A stretch of DNA of 64,000 bases from Mycolicibacterium confluentis (GTDB lineage Bacteria > Actinomycetota > Actinomycetes > Mycobacteriales > Mycobacteriaceae): positions 4,898,001 to 4,962,000 of the forward strand of contig NZ_AP022612.1 in assembly GCF_010729895.1 (NCBI RefSeq). The letters run 5' to 3'. Both the position numbers and the translations under genes were made by a program. Positions 28,123 through 38,550 of the stretch are shown here, piece after piece; position 1 is the stretch's first letter; each line of letters opens with the position of its first letter. The notes beneath the pieces are model-generated. The model saw only the letters and a list, made by a program, of their open reading frames with translations, made no database searches and was not told the DNA's origin.

Positions 28123-28575
28123 TTAGCTCTCCACCACGGCTTTGATGCGGTTGAGCGTCTTGGTCATGTCGCGACGATTCCGACGCGTCCGCAGCTGTCC
28201 GCCGAACAGGCCGAACAGTGTGCTGAACAGCGACTCGTTCATCCGGAACGATTCGGTGACGTCGGTGCCGTCGCCGGCGGGAACCAACTGGTAGCGCCAG
28301 TTGTTGACGGGGCGGTCGCCGAGGAGCACCTCAAAGCCGAAGTCACGTCCCGGTTCACAGGACGTCACACGACAGGTCGTCCAGTAGACGGGGCCTATCT
28401 CGTTGCGCCGCACGTGCCCCCGAAACTTCGCCCCCAGCGCCGGACCCGTTGCGCCGTCGAGCCATTCGGCTTCGAACGTCTCGGGCGAGAACTTGCCGGT
28501 GTTGCGTACGTCGGCAATCAGATCCCAGATCTTCTCGGCCGGTGCGTCCATGTGCACCGTCACAGATGCCTGCAT
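28123..28575 (-). CDS. SRPBCC family protein (polyketide cyclase/START-like)
   Basis: The 150-aa sequence has the SRPBCC pattern: beta strand ASVTVHMDAPAEKIWDLIADV, the following FSPETFEAEW helix-turn, central strands and a C-terminal amphipathic helix (RRDMTKTLNRIKAVVES). Such proteins bind a lipid or polyketide in a deep pocket. No catalytic residues can be named. ATG 28575 is 16 bases behind the maltokinase stop with GAGAGGG upstream, so the two form an operon. The link to maltose phosphorylation is unclear. Confidence 0.8.
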   Translation of the reverse strand: MQASVTVHMDAPAEKIWDLIADVRNTGKFSPETFEAEWLDGATGPALGAKFRGHVRRNEIGPVYWTTCRVTSCEPGRDFGFEVLLGDRPVNNWRYQLVPAGDGTDVTESFRMNESLFSTLFGLFGGQLRTRRNRRDMTKTLNRIKAVVES

Positions 28576-28591
28576 TGAATGGCCCTCTCGT

Positions 28592-29899
28592 TCAGTACAC
28601 CAGAGCGGAGATCGACCGCAGCGGAATGGGCAGCCAGTCTGGACGATAGCGCGCCTCGTAGGCCGCTTCATAGACCGCCTTGTCCAATTCATAGGCGATC
28701 AGCACCCGCTCGGAGTCGCGCGGATCCTCGCCCGCAACCTCGGCGTAGCCGTCGCAGAACGCCGCGCGATTGGCGGCGCTGAACGCCACCGCCGCCTCCC
28801 GGTGCTGCCCATCGGTGCCCACGAGGGGCTGAAACGCCGCGTATTCGTAGGACCTCAGCATTCCCGACACGTCCCGCAACGGGGAGTCGGGCCTGCGTCG
28901 CTCGGCAAGGGGCGCGCCGGGCTCACCCTCGAAGTCGATCACCAGCCAGCCCTCCGGGGTACGCAACACCTGCCCCAGATGCAGGTCTCCGTGCACGCGC
29001 TGCACTGTGATGGGTTCTGCGGCAAGAGATCTGAATCGCTGCTCGATCTTCCCGGCGAGCGGCTGAAGTTCCGGCACCTGGCTGCTTGCGGCACCGAGCC
29101 GGGCCAGCGCGACGTCAACCGGGTAGTGCCCCTCCGACGTGCCCAACTCCGCGGCCAGCGCGGCGTGCACCGCGGCGACGGCACGGCCGAGCTGTCGCGA
29201 CTGCTCGGTGAAGTCCCCACCCGGTTCGCCGGCATAGTGAGCGCGGGCCGCGGCGGTCGCCAGCGCCCAGCCCTCGGATGCTCCTGCGGCAAATGCCGTC
29301 ACCATGCCCAGCGGACAGGGCCTGTCGTCCCACGTGGTGTCGAACGACGCCAGCAGGCGCGCGACGTTCGGGTTGCCTGCCCGGCCGAGCACCCGGTTGA
29401 GTTCGATGTCGGGATTGACGCCGGTGTGCACGCGGCGGAACACCTTCAGAATCGCCTCGGCACCGAACACCACGCTGGTGTTGCTCTGCTCAGCACTCGA
29501 CACCCGCGGCGCGACGTCATCGCCCGGCAGCCTCACATCGGGTTCGGCGGAGAACACCACCTGGCCGCGCACCGCCGATGTCGCGCACAGTCGCATCAGC
29601 CGCGACGCCGACTCCGGATGGTGCAGCGCATCGTGACCGATGCGTCCACCCGCGGCACCGATGACGGCTGCGTCGGGAAATCCGTCGATCACCTCGTCGG
29701 CCCACCGCACGACGACCTGATAACGCTCGGGCGCCCCCTCGGCATAGGTGACGTCGACCAGGATCAGATCCAGACCGTCGTCCAGCGCCGTGATCTCCGC
29801 GGCTGTCGCTGCCGTCAGCTTCCGGTTGCGCCCCGCATACCAACGTTGCCGGGGCAACCATTCGGCGAACGGCAGGTCCATCGGAATCACGTCATCCAT
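28592..29899 (-). CDS. mak: Maltokinase (Mak/Pep2)
   Basis: The protein (about 435 aa) aligns from memory with M. tuberculosis Mak across its length: [18 protein letters not shown] at the N-terminus, [19 protein letters not shown], the catalytic [16 protein letters not shown], and metal-binding [10 protein letters not shown]. It phosphorylates maltose to maltose-1-phosphate for the GlgE alpha-glucan pathway. The usual partner treS is not adjacent; an ABC transporter operon lies upstream instead. Start choice is uncertain because ATG codons at 29929, 29899 and 29881 are all in frame with no strong ribosome site. Confidence 0.9.
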   Translation of the reverse strand: MDDVIPMDLPFAEWLPRQRWYAGRNRKLTAATAAEITALDDGLDLILVDVTYAEGAPERYQVVVRWADEVIDGFPDAAVIGAAGGRIGHDALHHPESASRLMRLCATSAVRGQVVFSAEPDVRLPGDDVAPRVSSAEQSNTSVVFGAEAILKVFRRVHTGVNPDIELNRVLGRAGNPNVARLLASFDTTWDDRPCPLGMVTAFAAGASEGWALATAAARAHYAGEPGGDFTEQSRQLGRAVAAVHAALAAELGTSEGHYPVDVALARLGAASSQVPELQPLAGKIEQRFRSLAAEPITVQRVHGDLHLGQVLRTPEGWLVIDFEGEPGAPLAERRRPDSPLRDVSGMLRSYEYAAFQPLVGTDGQHREAAVAFSAANRAAFCDGYAEVAGEDPRDSERVLIAYELDKAVYEAAYEARYRPDWLPIPLRSISALVY

Positions 29900-30123
29900 C
29901 GGTCTGGGCTTACCCACGCATGCGGGCACTCAATCGTAGGTCGTCCCGTCACTGGCCGCACACGCTCTGACCCTGCTCGGCGCCGCCGCGAACTCCATTG
30001 CGCGCAGGACGATTTGCTGACACTGGTAGCTGTTGAAAGAGCAACCACGGCACGCCGAGTTCTCCAACATTGCGCATGTTTGCGCAACCGCTCCTGTTCA
30101 CGCTTCTGACGAGACCGCGAAGA
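29900..30123. other. Intergenic stretch with possible coding remnant
   Basis: Between mak and the ABC ATPase I see no complete gene. On the plus strand, the last 120 bases before a TAG at 30152-30154 read as an open frame ending DETAKIKELIAALGG, which looks like a real C-terminal helix. It has no good start codon and is preceded by an in-frame stop. It may be a decayed gene end or chance. Confidence 0.25.
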
Positions 30124-31200
30124 TCAAGGAGCTGATCGCCGCCCTCGGCGGCTAGGGCCCGCGACCACCAGCACGGGCGTGGGATCGATCCGCAGACGCA
30201 CTCGCATACCCGTGGCGAGCCGTCTCGCACGCCCGCCCGAGGTCTGAGCGATCAGTCGAACACCGCCTCGCAGTTGAAGTTTCACGCGCGAGATGGATCC
30301 GAGGAAGGCAATCTCGACGACCGTCGCATCCCCCTCGGGATCGGGGGTGACGTCGATGGCCTCGGGTCGTACCAGCGCCGTTCCCGGCCCTGACACCGAA
30401 CCGGGCAGTGCGGGGACGACGGCGCCGAGCACCTTCACAGCGCCGTTGACGGCGCGCGCCGGGATGCGGTTGCTCAAGCCGACGAAGTCGGCGACGAATG
30501 GTGTCGCGGGGGCTGCGTACAGGTCGACGGGTGCGGCGATCTGCTCAAGCCTGCCCCGGTTCATCACGCCGACGCGGTCCGCGATCGCCAACGCCTCCTC
30601 CTGGTCGTGCGTCACGAACAGGGTCGTCGTCCCCACCTCCGACTGCACCCGCCGGATCTCGTCGCGAAGTTGTACGCGCACCTTGGCGTCCAGCGCGGAC
30701 AACGGCTCGTCCAGCAGAAGCACCTGGGGCTCGATGGCCAGGGCACGCGCCAACGCCACACGCTGCTGCTGTCCGCCCGACAGTTGGCTGGCGTACTTGT
30801 CCCGCTGCGCGGACAACCCGACCAGGTCGAGCATTTCGGCCGCGCGCGCGTCGCGCTTGGCCTTGGACGCACCCCGCACCTTCAACCCGAACGCGACGTT
30901 GTCGAGGACGGTCAGATGCGGGAACAGGCTGTAGGCCTGGAACACCATGCCCATGTCACGTCGGTTGGGCGGAGTGGCGGTGACGTCTCGGCCCCCGACC
31001 GCGACGCGCCCGGACGTCGGCTCGTCCAGACCGGCCAGAATCCGCAGTGCCGTGGTCTTACCGCATCCCGACGGTCCGAGCAGGGCGACCAGTTCCCCCG
31101 GCGCCAGGCGCAGCGTGAGGCCGTCGAGAGCCTTCACGGTGCCGAACACCCGGCTCAGGTTCACCAGGTCGACGGCGACTCCGGCGCGGCGCGGGCTCAT
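30124..31200 (-). CDS. ABC transporter ATP-binding protein (PotA/FbpC/UgpC-like)
   Basis: The 358-aa subunit has Walker A GPSGCGKTT near residue 41, Q-loop VFQAYSLFPHL, signature LSGGQQQR, Walker B VLLLDEPLSALD and H-loop VTHDQEEAL, followed by a C-terminal TOBE domain. This is the architecture of importers of polyamines, ferric iron, thiamine or phosphonates. It is the last gene of the operon and its ATG overlaps the permease stop by four bases. It powers import through the two permeases encoded upstream. Confidence 0.92.
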   Translation of the reverse strand: MSPRRAGVAVDLVNLSRVFGTVKALDGLTLRLAPGELVALLGPSGCGKTTALRILAGLDEPTSGRVAVGGRDVTATPPNRRDMGMVFQAYSLFPHLTVLDNVAFGLKVRGASKAKRDARAAEMLDLVGLSAQRDKYASQLSGGQQQRVALARALAIEPQVLLLDEPLSALDAKVRVQLRDEIRRVQSEVGTTTLFVTHDQEEALAIADRVGVMNRGRLEQIAAPVDLYAAPATPFVADFVGLSNRIPARAVNGAVKVLGAVVPALPGSVSGPGTALVRPEAIDVTPDPEGDATVVEIAFLGSISRVKLQLRGGVRLIAQTSGGRARRLATGMRVRLRIDPTPVLVVAGPSRRGRRSAP

Positions 31201-32024
31201 CGCGGCACTCCCGTCGGCAGGTCGGCGTCTTCCCCGGCGTCGACACTGCGGCCCCGCCGCAACCGCTTGGTGAGCACCGACAGGCCCAGGAGCAGGACGA
31301 AGCCGAACAGCAGCACCGCCAGTGAGGCCGCCACCGAGGTCGGTCCGTCGCTCTTGCCGATGGCCACGATCTGCACCTGCAGGGTCTGGAAACCAGACAG
31401 CGACGCGATGGTGTACTCGCCGAGCACGACCGCGATGGAGATGAAGGCCGCCGAAACCACACCGGAGAGGATATTCGGCACCACAACGCGCAGGACCGTG
31501 GTGGGCCACCCCGCCCCCAGCGAGCGGGCGGCCTCCGACAGTGTCTGCAGGTCGATCGACGACAGCGCGGCGTCGAGTGCCCGGTAGGCGAAGGGCAACA
31601 CCACGATGACGTAGACGAAGGTCAAGGTCAGCGCGGACTCGCCGAGCAGGTAGTTCACCCACAGGTACACGTTGCGCAGCCCCACCACGATCACCAGTGC
31701 GGGAATGGTCAACGGCAGCAGGCACAGGAAGTCGATCAGCCCCTTGGCCCACGGCGCGCGCAACCGCACCCAGATCATCGTCGGCAGCAGGAGCAGCAAC
31801 ATGACCACCACGGTCAGCACCGACAACAGCAGCGAGACGACGATCGCCGAGTACAGCGCATCGTCGGCCACCAGGTTCGTCCACGCTGTGAGCGTGCGGC
31901 CCTCACCGCGCAGGTTCCGCGTGGAGAAGTCGGCCATCGCGTACAGAGGAAAGAAGAAGAACAGGGCGAACGCCGCCACCAGCACGGCTCGAAATACCGT
32001 GAAGCCTTGGATCTTCGGCTTCAC
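31197..32024 (-). CDS. ABC transporter permease (PotC/ThiP-type)
   Basis: The 275-aa integral membrane protein has six hydrophobic helices and the cytoplasmic EAA loop (LSEAARSLGAGWPTTVLRVVVP) that contacts the ATPase. The GTG at 32024 (MKPKIQGFTVFRAVLVAAFALFFFFPLYAM) overlaps the upstream permease stop by four bases. Its own stop overlaps the ATPase start. It is the second of two permeases, forming a heterodimeric channel typical of type I importers for small solutes. Confidence 0.88.
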   Translation of the reverse strand: MKPKIQGFTVFRAVLVAAFALFFFFPLYAMADFSTRNLRGEGRTLTAWTNLVADDALYSAIVVSLLLSVLTVVVMLLLLLPTMIWVRLRAPWAKGLIDFLCLLPLTIPALVIVVGLRNVYLWVNYLLGESALTLTFVYVIVVLPFAYRALDAALSSIDLQTLSEAARSLGAGWPTTVLRVVVPNILSGVVSAAFISIAVVLGEYTIASLSGFQTLQVQIVAIGKSDGPTSVAASLAVLLFGFVLLLGLSVLTKRLRRGRSVDAGEDADLPTGVPR

Positions 32025-32893
32025 TGCAGCCACCTCGCGGTCCGCCGCGTCAGCACGTGATAGCCGATCATCACCACTGCGACGACGACGATCATCTCCA
32101 GTGCGAGCGCGTAGGCGAAGCCCTCCTGCCCCAGGACGACCTCGCTGGTGAGCGCCGACCTGATCAACAGCGGCACGATCGGGCTGCCCTGGCTGACCAG
32201 AGCGGCTGCGGTCGCGTACGCCGCAAAGGCGTTGGCGAACAACAGCAGCATCGATCCGAAGAACGCCGGCGCCAACAGTGGGAAGCCCACTTCCCGCCAG
32301 TACTGCCACGGCGTGGCGCCCAGGCTGACGGCGGCTTCGCGCCACTGCGCGCGAAGGCCCTCGAGGGCGGGCAGGAAGACGATGACCATGAGCGGGATCT
32401 GAAAGTACGTGTACACCAGGATCAGACCGGGCAGGCTGTACAACCATCCGTCACCGGCCAGGTCCAACCCCAAGTGCTCGGCGGCCCACACCGTCAGGAC
32501 GCCGTTGAGGCCGATCGTCGCCAGGAACGCGAAAGCCAGCGCGACACCACCGAATTGGGCCAGCACGCTGGACAACGCCAACACCACCCGACGCAGCGTC
32601 GACTCGACGGGCCTGCCCACGAACAATCCGGCCAATGCGGCACCGAAGACCGCGCCGATCACGGCCGTCGCGGCGGACAGGACGATGCTGCGCCACAACG
32701 CCGTCAACGCCGTCGCCGAGAAGAGTGCGCCGACGCGCTCGAACGAGAAGGTGCCGTCGAGGTAGAACGCGCTGACGACCACCGTGACGGTGGGGATGAT
32801 CAGGAAAATCCCGACGAACACCAGAAACGGCAGCAGCACCAACGCATCCCGCAGGCGTCGCGCGACCCGGGGGGCGTCGACGACGTCAGCCAA
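32021..32893 (-). CDS. ABC transporter permease (PotB/ThiP-type)
   Basis: This integral membrane protein has about six helices and the EAA motif REAAVSLGATPWQYWREVGFPLL. The start is uncertain. TTG 32893 (LADVVDAPRVARR) with AAGG just upstream overlaps the substrate-binding gene stop by eight bases. ATG 32935 would add 14 residues and a longer overlap. I prefer the TTG because the added residues are only a frame-shifted reading of the upstream gene. It pairs with the next permease as the importer channel. Confidence 0.82.
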   Translation of the reverse strand: MADVVDAPRVARRLRDALVLLPFLVFVGIFLIIPTVTVVVSAFYLDGTFSFERVGALFSATALTALWRSIVLSAATAVIGAVFGAALAGLFVGRPVESTLRRVVLALSSVLAQFGGVALAFAFLATIGLNGVLTVWAAEHLGLDLAGDGWLYSLPGLILVYTYFQIPLMVIVFLPALEGLRAQWREAAVSLGATPWQYWREVGFPLLAPAFFGSMLLLFANAFAAYATAAALVSQGSPIVPLLIRSALTSEVVLGQEGFAYALALEMIVVVAVVMIGYHVLTRRTARWLQ

Positions 32894-34004
32894 TTGCCTT
32901 GGCCCAGTTCTCCGCCAGGTACTTCGCCGCGACATCGGTCTGTTCCTTGGTCGGCACCGTGACCGGACCGTCGATGGCCGGCAACCGGTCGAACGCCTTG
33001 GGGTCGAATGTGGTGGCGAAAATCATCGCGTCTGCGCGAACGGGCCGAACCCCGCTGGCCGCGAACAGATTCTGCCCCTCGTCACTGAAGAGGAACTCCT
33101 GCCACAGCCGCGCTGCCGCGGGATGCGGCGCGTCGGCGTTGATCGCCTGGTGGTAGTAACCCGCCACGGCGGCATCGTTGGGCACGAAGATGCGCCACGT
33201 CGGCTTCTTCTCGCTCACAGCGCCGTTGAGGTAGTTCCAGTCGATGACCACCGGGGTCTGCCCGGACTCGATGGTCGCGGGTGTCGGGTCGACCGGCAGG
33301 AAGTTCCCGATCTCCTTGAGCTTGCCGAAGAACTCGACGCCGGGTGCGATGTCGTCTGCGGACCCGCCCTGCGACAGGGCCACCATCAGAACACCGGAGA
33401 ATGCGGCACCGGCCTGGGTGGGATCGCCGTTGAGGGCGACCTTGCCCTTGAACTCCGGGTCGAGCAGGTCGTCGATCGCGGTGATCTCGGGAAGCACCGC
33501 CGAGTCGTAGCCGATCGACATGAACCCGCCGTAGTCGTTGACCCATCTGCCGTCGGGATCCTTCATCCCGGGTTGGATCTGGTCGAAGTGCGTCACCTTG
33601 TAGGGCGCGAACATCGACGTGTTGGCCAGTGCGACCGCCTGACCCAGATCGAAGACGTCGGGCGCGGTGCTCTTGCCCTTCTGCTGGATCGCCGCGTTGA
33701 TCTCCTCCTGCGACGAGGCCTCCGGCTGAGCCGAATTCACCTTGATCCCGTACTTGTCGCTGAAGGCCTTGATGATCGCGCCGTAGTTGGCCCAGTCCGG
33801 CGGGAGCGCGATGACGTTGAGCTCACCCTCGGCCTGGGCCGCCTCGATCAGCTTCTCCATACCGCCGAAATCCGCCGCCGAGGTCGCCTCCGACGCGCCA
33901 CCGTCCTCGGCCTTGCGCTCGGGGGGTGCACAGGAGGCCAGCCCCAGCGTCAGCACAGAGGCCGCCGTCGCGGCGAATGCGCCGAGGTGCCGAGGTGTCG
34001 TCAT
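32886..34004 (-). CDS. ABC transporter substrate-binding lipoprotein
   Basis: The 372-aa protein has a lipoprotein signal with lipobox LASC at about residues 22-25, so it is anchored outside the membrane. The body (ELNVIALPPDWANYGAIIKAFSDKYGIKVNS) is the extracellular-binding fold of the PotD/AfuA/ThiB group. It captures the substrate for the two permeases and ATPase encoded downstream. The ligand could be a polyamine, thiamine, phosphonate or ferric complex and cannot be decided by eye. GGAAGG lies eight bases before ATG 34004. Confidence 0.9.
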   Translation of the reverse strand: MTTPRHLGAFAATAASVLTLGLASCAPPERKAEDGGASEATSAADFGGMEKLIEAAQAEGELNVIALPPDWANYGAIIKAFSDKYGIKVNSAQPEASSQEEINAAIQQKGKSTAPDVFDLGQAVALANTSMFAPYKVTHFDQIQPGMKDPDGRWVNDYGGFMSIGYDSAVLPEITAIDDLLDPEFKGKVALNGDPTQAGAAFSGVLMVALSQGGSADDIAPGVEFFGKLKEIGNFLPVDPTPATIESGQTPVVIDWNYLNGAVSEKKPTWRIFVPNDAAVAGYYHQAINADAPHPAAARLWQEFLFSDEGQNLFAASGVRPVRADAMIFATTFDPKAFDRLPAIDGPVTVPTKEQTDVAAKYLAENWAKAIG

Positions 34005-34090
34005 GACCCAAACCTTCCAACGAGCACGAGACCGGGTGGTGTCGCGGGGTTTTCCACTGCTTGAACTGAAACCGACATGTTCGCGCGAAA

Positions 34091-34118
34091 GGTCCCGTTG
34101 CACAAGGGCAACGGGACC
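34091..34118 (-). terminator. Second hairpin downstream of Ag85 gene
   Basis: GGTCCCGTTG and CAACGGGACC form a perfect 10-bp stem with an 8-base loop. On the minus strand it is followed by TTTCG. It may back up the hairpin at 34121-34163, insulating the ABC operon from the Ag85 transcript. Confidence 0.6.
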
Positions 34119-34120
34119 AC

Positions 34121-34163
34121 AGACACGAAATCCCCCAACTGTGCGTTGGGGGATTCCGTGTCT
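34121..34163 (-). terminator. Terminator hairpin of the second Ag85 gene
   Basis: Two 19-base arms (34121-34139 and 34145-34163) pair with one mismatch around a 5-base loop, 13 bases behind the Ag85 stop. No long U-tract follows, but stem length and position fit a mycobacterial terminator or 3'-end stabiliser. A second hairpin follows two bases later. Confidence 0.75.
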
Positions 34164-34176
34164 GGTCAGCTCACGA

Positions 34177-35419
<1,243 letters not shown>

Positions 35420-36049
35420 ATGCCCCGACCTGCGCAAACAGCCCGAAGCGAACGCACGCGTGAGGCGTTGCGGCAGGCCGCGCTGGTGCGTTTCATGGCG
35501 CAGGGCGTCGAGGAGACGTCCGCCGAGCAGATCGCGGCCGATGCCGGAGTTTCGCTGCGGACGTTCTATCGGCATTTCGACTCAAAACACGATCTGCATT
35601 TCGTCGGCTATGACGCAGGACTGCAATGGTTCCGCACGGCGTTGCTGGCCCGTCCCGCCGACGAACCGGTGATGGATTCGGTGCAGGCCGCCATTCATGC
35701 ATTTCCGTTCGATGACGCGGCCGTCAGAAAGATCGCCGAACTGCGCACCGCCGAGGTGGATCCCAATCGCATCATTCGTCACATTCGCCAGGTTGAGGCC
35801 GAATTCGCAGAGGCCGTCGAGGCCCGCCTGACCCGCACCCATGCCGCGACGTTCGAGCAGGTGGCGGACGCCAGGCTGCACATCTCGGTGGCCGCGCGCT
35901 GCATCGCCGCCGCGGTGTTCGGCGCGATGGAGGTGTGGATGCTGCAGAGCGGCCCAGGCGCCCCTTCGCTGGATGAGTTGTCCCGAATGTGCCAAACCGC
36001 CGTGACATCTCTGGAAACCGGCATCCTGGCACCCCTTGTTTTGTCATAA
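35420..36049 (+). CDS. TetR family transcriptional regulator
   Basis: The 209-aa protein has an N-terminal helix-turn-helix (TSAEQIAADAGVSLRTFYRHFDSKHDLHFV, about 33-62) and a C-terminal ligand domain of the MftR-like C-terminal type. It is followed 31 bases later by an FAD oxidoreductase gene. A perfect 9-bp inverted repeat (36038-36059) spans its own stop codon, probably an operator through which it controls the downstream gene. The ligand is unknown. Confidence 0.87.
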   Translation: MPRPAQTARSERTREALRQAALVRFMAQGVEETSAEQIAADAGVSLRTFYRHFDSKHDLHFVGYDAGLQWFRTALLARPADEPVMDSVQAAIHAFPFDDAAVRKIAELRTAEVDPNRIIRHIRQVEAEFAEAVEARLTRTHAATFEQVADARLHISVAARCIAAAVFGAMEVWMLQSGPGAPSLDELSRMCQTAVTSLETGILAPLVLS

Positions 36050-36059
36050 TTGACAAAAC
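36038..36059. promoter_or_regulatory. Operator-like inverted repeat before the FAD oxidoreductase gene
   Basis: GTTTTGTCA-TAAT-TGACAAAAC has perfect 9-bp arms. The right arm contains TTGACA-like sequence and the left overlaps the TetR stop. The AT-richness stands out from the GC-rich surroundings, which fits a promoter with a TetR site. Confidence 0.5.
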
Positions 36060-36080
36060 TTGCACGCGGAGGGGTGAACC

Positions 36081-37664
36081 GTGTCCGAACAACTCTCGGA
36101 ATTCGACGCGATCGTGATCGGCGCGGGACACAACGGCCTGACGGCGGCCACGCTGCTCGCGCAGTCCGGGCGCCGCACCGTGTGCCTGGACGCCAAGCTG
36201 TACGCCGGCGGCATGGCCTCCACCGTCGAACTCTTCGACGGTTACCAGTTCGAGATCGCCGGGTCACTGCAGTTCCCCACGTCGCTGGCGGTGAGCCGCG
36301 AACTGGGCCTGGACACCCTGCCCACCGTCGACCTCGACGTGATGTCAGTGTCGCTGCGCGGCGTCGGCGACGATCCCGTCATCTATTACACCGACCCCAT
36401 GAAGCTCCTGACCCATCTCAACGAAGTCCACGGCGCCGACGCCGTCAACGGGATGGCCGGCCTGATGGCGTGGAGCCTGGCGCCCACGCGCGCACTCGGA
36501 CGCTTCGACGCGGGGCAGAAGCCCAAGACCTTCGACGAGATGTTCGCCTGCGCGAGCAACGCCAATGAGCACGCGGCAATCAACGACGTGCTGTTCGCGT
36601 CAGTCACCGACGTGCTGGACCGCCACCTTCCCGACAAGGAGAAGCACGGCGCGCTGCGCGGAATGTTGGCCTTCCTCGCGGTCAACACCACCTATCGCGG
36701 CCCCGCAGTCCCGGGCACCGCGGCAGCCTTGGCGTACGGCCTGGCGGTGCCCGACGAGAACGCGGCGCTGATGAAGAAGTTGCGCGGCGGCATTGGGGCG
36801 CTCACCACGCATCTGCGGCAACTCTTCGAGGACGCGGGCGGGCAGTTGAGGCTGCGCAACCGGGTCGACGAGATCCTGGTGCGCGACGGTCGGGTCACGG
36901 GAGTGCGCACCGAGCACGGTGAGGTGCTGTCTGCGCCGGTGGTGATCTCGAGCCTGGCTCCGGACCTGACCGTGAACACCCTGGTCGACTCCGCGGCCGT
37001 CGCACCAGAGGTGCGGGAGCGGTTCACCCGCATCGACCACCGCGGCAGCTATCTGCAGATGCATTTCGCGCTCGAGGAGATCCCCCGGTTCGCGGAACCC
37101 TACGAGATCCTCAACGATCCCGAAATGCAATCCGCCATAGGCTTATTCAGCACCCCCGAGGAACTGCAGCAGCAGTGGGAGGACAGCAGGCGCGGCATCG
37201 TGCCCGCCGATCCCGCGATCGCACTGCAGATTCCGTCGGTGCACGACCCCGACCTCGCGCCCGCGGGCCGGCACGCGGCTTCGGCGTTCTCGCTGTGGTT
37301 CCCCATCGAGGAGCACGACGCCAGTTACGGCGAGTTGAAGGCCGAAATGGGTCAACGAGTGATCGACAAGATCACCCGCATCGCCCCCAATTTCGAGAAG
37401 TCGGTCATTCGGCACACCACGTTCACGCCCAAGCACATGGGCACGATGTTCGGCGCGCCCGGCGGCGACTACTGCCACGGCCTCCTGCACTCCGATCAGA
37501 TCGGGCCGAACCGGCCCGGACCCACCGGATTTCTCGATCAACCGCTCGGGGTGGCGGGCCTCTACCTCGGCGGCGCCGGGTGCCATGGCGGTCCGGGTAT
37601 CACCTTCATCCCCGGTTACAACGCCGGCCGGGCCGCCGTCGAGGAGGGCCAGCCGCCGGGGTGA
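36081..37664 (+). CDS. FAD-dependent phytoene desaturase-like oxidoreductase
   Basis: The 527-aa protein begins with the dinucleotide-binding motif AIVIGAGHNGLTAATLLAQSG and ends with the FAD-binding LYLGGAGCHGGPGITFIPGYN, the pattern of the phytoene dehydrogenase/CrtI-like and RetSat families. It probably oxidises or isomerises a hydrophobic substrate, but no carotenoid genes lie nearby. A GTG start at 36081 is supported by CGGAGGGG upstream. It follows a TetR gene and an operator-like palindrome, so expression is likely substrate-induced. Confidence 0.82.
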   Translation: MSEQLSEFDAIVIGAGHNGLTAATLLAQSGRRTVCLDAKLYAGGMASTVELFDGYQFEIAGSLQFPTSLAVSRELGLDTLPTVDLDVMSVSLRGVGDDPVIYYTDPMKLLTHLNEVHGADAVNGMAGLMAWSLAPTRALGRFDAGQKPKTFDEMFACASNANEHAAINDVLFASVTDVLDRHLPDKEKHGALRGMLAFLAVNTTYRGPAVPGTAAALAYGLAVPDENAALMKKLRGGIGALTTHLRQLFEDAGGQLRLRNRVDEILVRDGRVTGVRTEHGEVLSAPVVISSLAPDLTVNTLVDSAAVAPEVRERFTRIDHRGSYLQMHFALEEIPRFAEPYEILNDPEMQSAIGLFSTPEELQQQWEDSRRGIVPADPAIALQIPSVHDPDLAPAGRHAASAFSLWFPIEEHDASYGELKAEMGQRVIDKITRIAPNFEKSVIRHTTFTPKHMGTMFGAPGGDYCHGLLHSDQIGPNRPGPTGFLDQPLGVAGLYLGGAGCHGGPGITFIPGYNAGRAAVEEGQPPG

Positions 37665-37678
37665 CGTATCGTGCGGCC

Positions 37679-38482
37679 ATGGCCACTCGCGACCATGGCG
37701 ACCCCGGCGACGCGCCGTCTGTTCCGCCACCGCTGACTTCCATCGCCAACTCGACCCGCCCGTCGGCGGCCGAGGAGGCCCGCACGATCGTCGCGTCCAC
37801 CAACACCGGCACGCTGGCGAGCCTCACCGAGTCGGGCGACCCGTGGGCCTCGTTCGTCACGTACGGCCTGCTGGACGGCGCACCCGTGCTGTGTGTGTCG
37901 AACATGGCCGAACATGGCCGCAACCTCGCCGGCGACCCGCGCGCCAGCATCGCGATCGTGGCCGCGGCCACCGAATCCGACCCCCTCGCCAACGCACGAG
38001 TGACGCTGGCAGGCGTCGTCGAGAAGCCCACCGACGCCGAACGCGACGCGGCACGCGACGCCCACATCGCCGCCGTCCCGGCCGCCAAGTACTACGTCGA
38101 CTACAGCGACTTCGCCCTCTGGGTGCTGCGCGTGCAGCGCGTGCGGTGGGTCGGCGGCTACGGTCGAATGGATTCGGCTGCTGGACAGGACTATTCACTG
38201 GCCGAACCGGATCCCGTCGCACCGCACGCCGGGGGCGCGATCGCGCACCTCAACGCCGACCACGCCGCCTCCCTGGCGCTGATCGCGCGGGCTCTCGGCG
38301 GCTATCCGGACACCGACACCGCGGTGTGCACGGGCGCGGACCGTTACGGGCTCGACCTCAAGGTCACCACGCCGCGCGGAGTGGCCTACACCAGGATCGG
38401 CTATCCCGAGCCGCTGCATGCACCCGACGAGATGCGTGCGGCGACAGTGGATCTGGTGAACCGGGCCCGCGCCGCGGGCTAG
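37679..38482 (+). CDS. HugZ-like pyridoxamine oxidase-fold protein with DUF2470
   Basis: The 267-aa protein has an N-terminal FMN-binding split barrel (ASLTESGDPWASFVTYGLLDGAP, DPRASIAIVA) and a C-terminal DUF2470 domain (GGAIAHLNADHAASLALIARALGGY). This arrangement is seen in HugZ-type heme-utilisation proteins and in plant GluTR-binding-like proteins. Heme binding or degradation is possible but not proven. It starts 14 bases after the FAD oxidoreductase stop and is probably cotranscribed. It is followed by a 42-bp tandem repeat. Confidence 0.8.
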   Translation: MATRDHGDPGDAPSVPPPLTSIANSTRPSAAEEARTIVASTNTGTLASLTESGDPWASFVTYGLLDGAPVLCVSNMAEHGRNLAGDPRASIAIVAAATESDPLANARVTLAGVVEKPTDAERDAARDAHIAAVPAAKYYVDYSDFALWVLRVQRVRWVGGYGRMDSAAGQDYSLAEPDPVAPHAGGAIAHLNADHAASLALIARALGGYPDTDTAVCTGADRYGLDLKVTTPRGVAYTRIGYPEPLHAPDEMRAATVDLVNRARAAG

Positions 38483-38550
38483 GTTGTCCGGCACCGAAGA
38501 TCCCGTGCCGAGGGTCACCCGACCCCAGGTCGGCTCAGCCGGACCCGCGC

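Noticed and set aside
36038..36059. The TGACAAAAC palindrome considered as a fifth copy of the regulon motif.
   Set aside because: The spacing and the TGTAAA half are different, so it is a separate operator.
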